A stretch of DNA of 64,000 bases. Source: Aliidiomarina quisquiliarum. GTDB lineage: Bacteria; Pseudomonadota; Gammaproteobacteria; Enterobacterales; Alteromonadaceae. This document shows positions 10,017-15,646 of the stretch, one piece after another. Position 1 is the stretch's first letter; each line of letters starts with the position of its first letter. Both the position numbers and the translations under genes were made by a program. The notes under the pieces are model-generated. The model was not told where the DNA came from, did not search any database, and saw nothing but the letters and a program-made list of their open reading frames with translations. The stretch lies in contig NZ_JAMFTN010000021.1 of the NCBI RefSeq assembly GCF_023922585.1, positions 253,076 through 317,075 of the forward strand. The letters run 5' to 3'.

Positions 10017-10436
10017 ATGTCACTTTCCGGCTCCAACCTACAGCAGCTCATGGCCGACACAGCCCAAGACGCAGCCGCCTATGCAGCAGAAGAATTTTCA
10101 ATCCAGCTCGACCATTCGGTGGCAAGCATAGGGCTGATAGACGACCTTATTTTAAGCGCGCGCGACAAGTATGGCGAACATGTGCACGACAGCAAAATTA
10201 TCTTTACCCTGTGTAATATGTTTGGCGCCTATGTGGGCGAAATTTACCGTGCTCAATATGGTGGCAGCTGGGTGTACGACGAAACTAAGGCCACCTCACC
10301 TTCGGTTTTTTTGCAGCATGGCGACTATACCTTCGCCTTCCCAGGTATTGTTTACCAGCGTCTTATAAATGACCAAAACTTAAGTGTACGCCTGTATTAT
10401 GAAGAAGCAGTGGCAAATTCGATCACCAAACAATAA
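10017..10436 (+). CDS. protein of unknown function between flagellin genes
   Basis: I do not recognise this 139-residue protein with confidence. It has no signal peptide, membrane segment or metal motif and looks like a soluble cytoplasmic alpha/beta protein with an alanine-rich acidic first helix (residues 1-40) and a second half rich in aromatic residues (GGSWVYDE, HGDYTFAFPG, LYYEEAVAN). The pattern loosely recalls small DUF3806-like domains; this is a weak guess. It has a clear ribosome site (AAGGA) and ATG, and lies alone between the terminator of flagellin 1 and its own terminator, so it should be a separate transcript. No sigma-28 promoter was found for it. Codon use resembles the neighbours. 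Its place suggests a motility-linked job, but nothing in the sequence proves it. Confidence 0.75.
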   Translation: MSLSGSNLQQLMADTAQDAAAYAAEEFSIQLDHSVASIGLIDDLILSARDKYGEHVHDSKIIFTLCNMFGAYVGEIYRAQYGGSWVYDETKATSPSVFLQHGDYTFAFPGIVYQRLINDQNLSVRLYYEEAVANSITKQ

Positions 10437-10485
10437 AAGTTGCCGTTATTATTACTCGTAAAATCAATGGTTTAAAAGTCATTTT

Positions 10486-10514
10486 AAAAAAGCGGCAAAT
10501 AATTGCCGTTTTTT
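10486..10514 (+). terminator. Rho-independent terminator after the 139-residue gene
   Basis: The stem CGGCAA / TTGCCG closes an ATAA loop and is flanked by an A run before and six T residues after, so it could work in both directions. It lies 3 bases before the -35 box of flagellin gene 2. Confidence 0.87.
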
Positions 10515-10516
10515 AC

Positions 10517-10543
10517 TAAAGATTTGCCGCCCCCTTCCGATAA
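10517..10543 (+). promoter_or_regulatory. sigma-28 (FliA) promoter of flagellin gene 2
   Basis: TAAA, exactly 15 bases and TCCGATAA match the FliA consensus with one mismatch in the -10. The leader of about 80 bases contains a short hairpin (GCATC / GATGC) and a strong GAAGGGGG ribosome site before the flagellin ATG. Confidence 0.9.
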
Positions 10544-10631
10544 CTAGTGTGAGCATCGTAAAAGATGCCTTGATCACAACACCGAAATGCACTTCCCATT
10601 GCGGGAACCGGATTAAATAGAAGGGGGACTT

Positions 10632-11450
10632 ATGTCTCTATATGTAAATACGAACGTTTCTTCATTGAATGGCCAGCGCCAACTCATGAACTCATCTAAT
10701 GCTTTGAGCACATCGTTTGAGCGTCTGTCATCAGGTTTCCGCATTAACAGTGCGGCCGACGATGCGGCCGGTCTTCAAATTACCAACCGTATGACCTCAC
10801 AAATTATGGGTCTTAACCAGGCAGTAAGTAATGCTCAAGACGGTATTTCAGTAGCCCAGGTTGCTGAAGGTGCGATGCAAGAAATTACTACGTCGCTACA
10901 GCGTATGCGTCAGTTAGCAGTACAGTCACAAAACGGTATTAACAGTGCAGACGACCGCGTAGCACTACAAAAAGAAGTGTCAGCACTGAAAACTGAAATT
11001 ACTCGTATTGCTACAACAACTGAGTTTGCTGGCAAGAACTTACTTGACGGTACTTTCACAGGTGAAAAATTCCTTGTTGGTGCGAACGCAGACCAAAACA
11101 TCTCAATTTCAATTACTAACGTTGACTCGGCCACTTTGGGTGTAGGCACTTTAACAGTTGAGACAGCAGGCGGTGCTTCAAGTGCATTAGCCACGCTAGA
11201 CGCAGCAATCAAAACTGTTGGTGAAAACCGTGCAGACCTAGGTGCGATTCAAAACCGCTTCCAGTCAACTATACGTAACTTAACCAACATTTCTGAAAAC
11301 ATCAGTGGTGCACGTTCACGTATCATGGACACTGACTTTGCTAAAGAAACAGCTGAATTGACTCGTAACCAAATCATCCAGCAAGCAAGTACGTCAATCC
11401 TTGGTCAGGCGAACCAGCGTCCACAAGCAGCATTATCGCTGTTAGGTTAA
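10632..11450 (+). CDS. fliC: flagellin 2
   Basis: Second flagellin, 272 residues, the same length as flagellin 1 and near-identical over the N-terminal ~115 and C-terminal ~80 residues; differences cluster in the exposed centre (about residues 115-190). Conserved features are SSGFRINSAADDAAGLQI near the N-terminus and QANQRPQAALSLLG at the C-terminus. It has its own sigma-28 promoter and a strong ribosome site. Its 3' untranslated region is long and highly structured (see the RNA feature at 11470), unlike that of flagellin 1. The pair looks like a recent duplication or is kept alike by gene conversion. Confidence 0.97.
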   Translation: MSLYVNTNVSSLNGQRQLMNSSNALSTSFERLSSGFRINSAADDAAGLQITNRMTSQIMGLNQAVSNAQDGISVAQVAEGAMQEITTSLQRMRQLAVQSQNGINSADDRVALQKEVSALKTEITRIATTTEFAGKNLLDGTFTGEKFLVGANADQNISISITNVDSATLGVGTLTVETAGGASSALATLDAAIKTVGENRADLGAIQNRFQSTIRNLTNISENISGARSRIMDTDFAKETAELTRNQIIQQASTSILGQANQRPQAALSLLG

Positions 11451-11469
11451 TAGCGAAAGCTAGGCAGAA

Positions 11470-11590
11470 TTAAGGGGCAACCCTTAAGTAAGAGTCAGCC
11501 GCAAGAGGGAAGGAGGAAACTCGTGGGCACCTTAAGCGGCTGATAGGCAGTAAATTTAAGATCTCTCTTAAATATCTCTCTCGTCAGAGA
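11470..11590 (+). ncRNA. structured flagellin 3'-UTR RNA, copy 1 (putative regulatory element)
   Basis: Four successive hairpins can be drawn between the flagellin 2 stop and its terminator: TTAAGGG/CCCTTAA with a GCAA loop (11470-11487); an 8-bp stem TCAGCCGC/GCGGCTGA (11495-11502 with 11536-11543) around a 33-base loop holding AAGGAGG and GGGCAC; ATTTAAG/CTTAAAT (11554-11573); and TCTCT/AGAGA (11577-11590). The second hairpin recurs after flagellin 3 with a different but still fully paired stem and an identical loop length. Such covariation points to a real RNA structure. Function is unknown: a 3'-UTR-derived small RNA, a decoy for a GGA-binding protein such as CsrA, or an mRNA stability element are all possible. 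Confidence 0.6.
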
Positions 11591-11596
11591 ACCTTT

Positions 11597-11623
11597 AACC
11601 AGACCTTCGGGTCTGGTTTTTTT
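11597..11623 (+). terminator. Rho-independent terminator after flagellin 2
   Basis: A perfect 9-bp stem (AACCAGACC / GGTCTGGTT) closes a TTCG tetraloop and continues into seven T residues. It ends the transcript about 145 bases after the flagellin 2 stop, so the long structured 3'-UTR is transcribed. Confidence 0.93.
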
Positions 11624-11711
11624 ATGCCTGTCATTTAGTTTTTGGTTAATAAATAAACACTTGTGCGGCAATGGCTTGCCGCTTATTTGGCTGTAAGTGG
11701 CAAAAAAATGC

Positions 11712-11738
11712 TCGAGTTTGGCTAGATATTGCCGATAC
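11712..11738 (+). promoter_or_regulatory. sigma-28 (FliA) promoter of flagellin gene 3
   Basis: TCGAGTTT, 11 bases and GCCGATAC match the full FliA consensus TAAAGTTT-N11-GCCGATAA. The -10 is nearly perfect; the -35 has two mismatches, so it may be weaker than the promoters of flagellins 1 and 2. The region before it (11624-11711) holds only a GCGGCAA/TTGCCGC hairpin and nothing else I recognise. Confidence 0.8.
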
Positions 11739-11813
11739 CTTAGACGTAGGGGATAGGGCGAATGTAGACAGCATTCTACCTATATTGAGTCCGCAACAGC
11801 GGAGCAGGGGCAA

Positions 11814-12635
11814 ATGGCACTATATTTAAATACCAACATGGCAGCACTGCGGGCGCAGCGCAGCTTAAGCGTGGCTACGTTAGGCTTAGAAACAAGCATG
11901 CAACGCTTGTCGACCGGTTTTCGTATTAACTCAGCCGCCGACGACGCTGCTGGGCTGCAAATAAGTACGCGCTTAACCAGTCAAATACAAGGCTTGCAAC
12001 AGGGCGTACGCAACGCCAACGACGGCATTTCTGTGGCCCAGGTGGCCGAAGGTGCCTTACAAGAAACCACCACTATTTTGCAGCGTATTCGTGTACTAGC
12101 GGTGCAATCACAAAACGGTATTAACAGCACCGCCGATAGGCAGTCTTTACAAAAAGAAGTGGGGGCTCTTACCACTGAACTGAATCGAATTGCAGAAACC
12201 ACCGAGTTTGCCGGCAAGAAACTACTCGACGGCACCTTTAAGGGGGGCTTTTTAGTTGGTGCCAATGCGGGCCAAAACATTGATATCGATTTAACCAAAC
12301 ACGGCTTCGACGCCGCCGCATTAAACTTAAGCGATTTGTCTATTTCACAAGTAGCAGGCGCTGCCAGCGCGTTAGAAAAGCTCGACGAAGCCATTGCTAC
12401 TATTGGTAGTTCGCGGGCAGACTTAGGTGTCGTGCAAAACCAATTCCAATCGCGCATTCGCTCTTTGTCAATCACCGGCGAACAACTCACCGGCGCCCGC
12501 TCACGCATAATGGACACAGACTACGCCAAAGAAGCAGCGGAGCTAGCCCGCTGGCAAATACTGCAACAAGCAAGCCTGGCTATGCTGGCACAAGCTATAC
12601 GGCAACCAGAAATGATTTTACGGTTGTTGGGTTAA
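11814..12635 (+). CDS. divergent flagellin 3
   Basis: A 273-residue flagellin with the same layout but clearly diverged from the other two. The D1 signatures are kept (STGFRINSAADDAAGLQI, QVAEGALQETTTIL, SRIMDTDYAKEAAEL), as is the export-competent N-terminus. The last ~30 residues differ: instead of the usual QANQRPQAALSLLG ending it has AQAIRQPEMILRLLG, preceded by ARWQILQQASLAML. That D0 helix packs in the filament core, so this subunit may make a special segment, for example near the hook, or a minor filament. It has its own sigma-28 promoter and a 3' RNA hairpin like that of flagellin 2. Confidence 0.93.
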   Translation: MALYLNTNMAALRAQRSLSVATLGLETSMQRLSTGFRINSAADDAAGLQISTRLTSQIQGLQQGVRNANDGISVAQVAEGALQETTTILQRIRVLAVQSQNGINSTADRQSLQKEVGALTTELNRIAETTEFAGKKLLDGTFKGGFLVGANAGQNIDIDLTKHGFDAAALNLSDLSISQVAGAASALEKLDEAIATIGSSRADLGVVQNQFQSRIRSLSITGEQLTGARSRIMDTDYAKEAAELARWQILQQASLAMLAQAIRQPEMILRLLG

Positions 12636-12662
12636 TTCACAGCAACAGCTAGTTGGTAAGGA

Positions 12663-12713
12663 GCTGGCTGACCCGAGAAAGGAGGTTGTAGGGGGGCACT
12701 CGAATCAGCCAGC
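12663..12713 (+). ncRNA. structured flagellin 3'-UTR RNA, copy 2 (putative regulatory element)
   Basis: A 9-bp perfect stem (GCTGGCTGA 12663-12671 with TCAGCCAGC 12705-12713) encloses a 33-base loop. The loop holds AAGGAGG and GGGCAC at the same positions as in the copy after flagellin 2, while the stem bases differ and still pair. No T-rich terminator follows within 70 bases, so transcription may continue towards flaG. Its role is not known. Confidence 0.6.
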
Positions 12714-12859
12714 AGACAGTCGTCAAAATATTGTCTATCAAACATATTTAACGTCTGACACTGATTAACTAAGCACAACTCGTGCCAAGTTTTAATTTCA
12801 TGGGAAAAGCTCGACTTTAATTGAAATTAAGTAATACTTAAAAACAGTGAAATAATTCC

Positions 12860-12886
12860 TCAAGTATATTTTGTTGCAGCCGATAC
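12860..12886 (+). promoter_or_regulatory. sigma-28 (FliA) promoter of the flaG-fliD-fliS operon
   Basis: TCAAGTAT, 11 bases and GCCGATAC fit the FliA consensus TAAAGTTT-N11-GCCGATAA with good -10 identity. It lies about 90 bases before flaG. Confidence 0.78.
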
Positions 12887-12903
12887 AATGAGATGTAGGG
12901 GAA

Positions 12904-12956
12904 GCTTGAGATTCTGGGAGGGGCTCAAGCAGCAAAGGCAAACAAGTTCGCTTGTT
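12904..12956 (+). promoter_or_regulatory. two hairpins in the flaG leader
   Basis: The leader has GCTTGAG/CTCAAGC (12904-12910 with 12924-12930) around a 13-base loop that contains GGGAGGGG, then AACAAG/CTTGTT with a TTCG loop (12941-12956). There is no T run, so neither is a terminator. A purine-rich GGA loop just before a ribosome site is the kind of target CsrA/RsmA binds; this is inference only. Confidence 0.45.
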
Positions 12957-12976
12957 AAGGGTTGGGAGATCAATCA

Positions 12977-13414
12977 ATGAATATTGAAATGACCGCAAAA
13001 CTGCCCGTAGATACTGAACGGACTCAAGCGGAGCGTCTTTCAAAGAACGTGCTGAAAGAATCAGCAACGCAACGTTCAGTTGGTAGTGAAAAGGCCGTCG
13101 CGCAGGAGTATTCTAAGCAAAAGGAAAAAAGCGCTGACGAGAGCAAAAGTAGCCTGTACACGGAGATGGAGCCTAAAGATATCGCCGCCGTAGTCGATGA
13201 ACTTAATCAGGCCATATCATTACAGGCACGTCAATTGCATTTTGAAATTAATGAAGACGCAAACCGAACCGTCATATCGGTGCTCGACAAAGACTCAGGT
13301 GAAGTTATTCGCCAAATACCAAGTGAAGAAGCCTTGGCATTGGCAATTCGGTTGCGGGAAGCCTCGCAAGGGGCAAATCAGTCTGTTGGCGTTTTACTCG
13401 ACAGTAAAATATAA
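12977..13414 (+). CDS. flaG: flagellar protein FlaG
   Basis: FlaG-family protein, thought to influence filament length and common next to fliD in polar-flagellated bacteria. The 145-residue product has a charged, disordered N-terminal half and the FlaG domain in the second half (LNQAISLQARQLHFEINEDA, then VISVLDKDSGEVIRQIPSEE). I chose the ATG at 12977, which follows GGGAG by 8 bases; a TTG at 12962 would overlap that ribosome site. It is the first gene of a sigma-28 operon with fliD 27 bases downstream. Confidence 0.92.
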   Translation: MNIEMTAKLPVDTERTQAERLSKNVLKESATQRSVGSEKAVAQEYSKQKEKSADESKSSLYTEMEPKDIAAVVDELNQAISLQARQLHFEINEDANRTVISVLDKDSGEVIRQIPSEEALALAIRLREASQGANQSVGVLLDSKI

Positions 13415-13441
13415 AACAGCAACAAACAAGTGAGGTAAGAC

Positions 13442-14884
13442 ATGGGTATTTCGTCTCTAGGTATTGGCTCAGGGCTTGATTTAGACTCCTTAGTGAGACA
13501 GTTAGTGCAAGCAGAGCGTGCGCCTCGTATGGCAGCACTAGAAAAACGTGAAAGTGAAACTAAAGTACAAATTTCAGCGTTGGGCTCGTTACGTTCAGCT
13601 ATCAATGAACTAAAAGAGCCGCTCAGTACTTTGGCTAATCCGGAACGTATGCAAGCACGAGCTGCAACTGTTAACAATCCAGAAGGTGAGAATCCATATT
13701 TTACCATGGAGTCATCGCGCTCCGCCGCTCGCGGCAACTATATGATTGAAGTGCTTGAATTGGCCCGCGGTAGTCGTGCCCAATCAGGCTCTTTTACTAA
13801 TGCACAAGAAGTGGTTAGCAGCACCGCAGGCAATTTAAACTTTGCCACCGCCGATGGTGAAAATAATTTCGCAATTGAAGTTGCGGCCGGCGCCACTCTT
13901 GAAGACATTGCTCGCCAGGTTAATAACTCGAACGACAATTTCGGAGTGACCGCCAGTATTATCAACACGGGTGGCTCATCGCCAGAAACGCGTTTAGTGT
14001 TCACTTCTAATAAAACCGGCGCAGCCCGTGAAATGAGCATTACCAACGACAATGCAGAGCTCGACAAGCTGTCAACAGTGGCAACTGGTGCGGCACCTGC
14101 GGGAATGACCATAAGCGCCGCCGACAGCGCCGCCGACGCCCGTATTAATATCGACGGTATTGAAGCCTATAGCAGCACCAATACCTTTGAAAACGTGATT
14201 CAAAACTCAACCATTACGGTAGAGCGGCTTACTGAAACCAATAGCCCTATTCGTGCCAGTGTCGATTACGACACCAAAGGCGTAGAAAAAGCCATTGAAG
14301 ATTTCGTTAAAGCCTACAATGGTATGGTCGATAAAATTAACAGCAGCACCAAATATAGCCCTGCCGGCGAAGACGGTAAAAACAACAGTGGTCCGCTAAT
14401 TGGCGACGGCATGGTGCGGTCTATTCAAGGCAGCTTTTCCTCTATCGTGTCAGGGCGCTCAGGTAGCGGCGATGTGAACAACCTATTTCAACTGGGTTTA
14501 ACCTTCGACAAAAGCGGTAAGCTAGAATGGGACAAAAAATCCATTGGCGACTTAGGCACTGGCAAAGAGCGCTTAGCCGATGCGTTAGAAAATAACTTTA
14601 GCTCGGTCAGCGAAATGTTTGCCGGCGAAAGTGGTATAGCTTCACGCTTAAGTACGTTAGTGGAGCAATACGGCCAATCAGGCGGTTTGTTGCAGTCGCG
14701 CAGCTCAGCGGTTGAACAACAACAAAAAATGATTAAAGAAGAGCGCGCCTCCTTCGAGAAATATTTAAAGTCGTATGAAGAAACGCAACGTATGCGCTTC
14801 GCCGGCTTAGACAAAACCATTACTAATCTTCAAAGCGGTGCCAACATTTTGTTCGCACAACTAAATACCGGCAATCAGCAGTAA
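13442..14884 (+). CDS. fliD: filament cap protein FliD (HAP2)
   Basis: FliD caps the filament tip and helps flagellin monomers fold into place. The 480-residue protein starts with the conserved GISSLGIGSGLDLDSLVRQL, has the central FliD region (from about residue 75, with FENVIQNSTITVERLTET near 245) and ends with a coiled-coil C-terminal region (about residues 420-470). It starts with ATG after GTGAGGTA. It lies between flaG and fliS, its dedicated context. Confidence 0.96.
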   Translation: MGISSLGIGSGLDLDSLVRQLVQAERAPRMAALEKRESETKVQISALGSLRSAINELKEPLSTLANPERMQARAATVNNPEGENPYFTMESSRSAARGNYMIEVLELARGSRAQSGSFTNAQEVVSSTAGNLNFATADGENNFAIEVAAGATLEDIARQVNNSNDNFGVTASIINTGGSSPETRLVFTSNKTGAAREMSITNDNAELDKLSTVATGAAPAGMTISAADSAADARINIDGIEAYSSTNTFENVIQNSTITVERLTETNSPIRASVDYDTKGVEKAIEDFVKAYNGMVDKINSSTKYSPAGEDGKNNSGPLIGDGMVRSIQGSFSSIVSGRSGSGDVNNLFQLGLTFDKSGKLEWDKKSIGDLGTGKERLADALENNFSSVSEMFAGESGIASRLSTLVEQYGQSGGLLQSRSSAVEQQQKMIKEERASFEKYLKSYEETQRMRFAGLDKTITNLQSGANILFAQLNTGNQQ

Positions 14885-14896
14885 TAAGGTGAACCT

Positions 14897-15328
14897 ATGT
14901 ATAACAAAGGCTTAAAAGCATATAACTCTGTAGGCGTGAGCAATCAAGCGGCTATGGCAGATCCGTATCGCGTAATCCAAATGTTATTACAAGGGGCGCT
15001 CGATAAAATGGCTTACGCCAAAGGGGCCATAGAACGTAAAGATCACGCGGAAAAAGCCAAGCACCTAACTAAGTCAGTGGCTATTGTGTCGGCCTTACAA
15101 GGCGCCCTCGACATGGACGTAAAAGCCGACGTTACCAATAACCTGTTCGACTTATATAGTTTTATTATGGACCAGCTTACCGACGTAAGTATCGACAACG
15201 ACGTGGAAAAGCTCGACCAAACCATGTTTGTTATTCGCCAAATTAAAGAAGGTTGGGACGCTATTCCCGTGTCGGCTCGTGAAGAAGGCCTACGGCTACA
15301 AGCACAACGACAAACAGCGCGCGCCTAA
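14897..15328 (+). CDS. fliS: flagellin export chaperone FliS
   Basis: FliS binds the C-terminus of flagellin in the cytoplasm and prevents early polymerisation. The 143-residue product begins YNKGLKAYNSVGVSNQAAMA and continues with DPYRVIQMLLQGALDKMAYAKGA (split here as two motifs: DPYRVIQMLLQGALDK and MAYAKGA), which are family-typical. Its stop overlaps the next start by one base (TAATG), implying coupled translation. Confidence 0.95.
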   Translation: MYNKGLKAYNSVGVSNQAAMADPYRVIQMLLQGALDKMAYAKGAIERKDHAEKAKHLTKSVAIVSALQGALDMDVKADVTNNLFDLYSFIMDQLTDVSIDNDVEKLDQTMFVIRQIKEGWDAIPVSAREEGLRLQAQRQTARA

Positions 15329-15624
15329 TGAACGCCTTAATGGAAGAAATTAGTGCCCTAGAAGCAGAAATCGACACGCTGTTTGCTGATCTAGAAAACC
15401 CGCTCGACACGTTACCCGAGCGGGTGAACAGCCACCAAGAAAAAATAGTGCAGCTAATTGAATCACTCAATGGCGCCCCACCAAATGCCGAAACCCTCGC
15501 TTTCCTGCAACACGCGCAGCAAAAAATAGCCGACTGGACTAAACAAGCCATTGAAGAGCGTACTGAAACACGGCAAACTCTTCTAAATCTGGCTCAAGGC
15601 CGTAAGGCAAGAGATCAATACTAG
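15328..15624 (+). CDS. FliT-like flagellar chaperone
   Basis: A 98-residue acidic, almost wholly helical protein (long amphipathic helices at about 3-25, 34-47 and 54-85). Position directly after fliS, with a one-base stop/start overlap, and size match FliT, the chaperone of the cap protein FliD. Sequence conservation in FliT proteins is low, so the call rests mainly on context. The next gene, a Maf glycosylation protein, starts 22 bases later, probably in the same transcript. Confidence 0.7.
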   Translation: MNALMEEISALEAEIDTLFADLENPLDTLPERVNSHQEKIVQLIESLNGAPPNAETLAFLQHAQQKIADWTKQAIEERTETRQTLLNLAQGRKARDQY

Positions 15625-15646
15625 TCACAGCGGAAAAGCGACGTTC

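Noticed and set aside
11511..11543. A short ORF starting at GTG after AAGGAGG in the flagellin 2 hairpin (six codons)
   Set aside because: The second copy of the element has no matching start codon and hits a stop at once, so coding is not conserved while structure is.
12441..12517. Long reading frame on the minus strand under flagellin 3 (and similar ones under other genes)
   Set aside because: These follow from the codon pattern of the plus-strand genes; no ribosome site or family match supports them.
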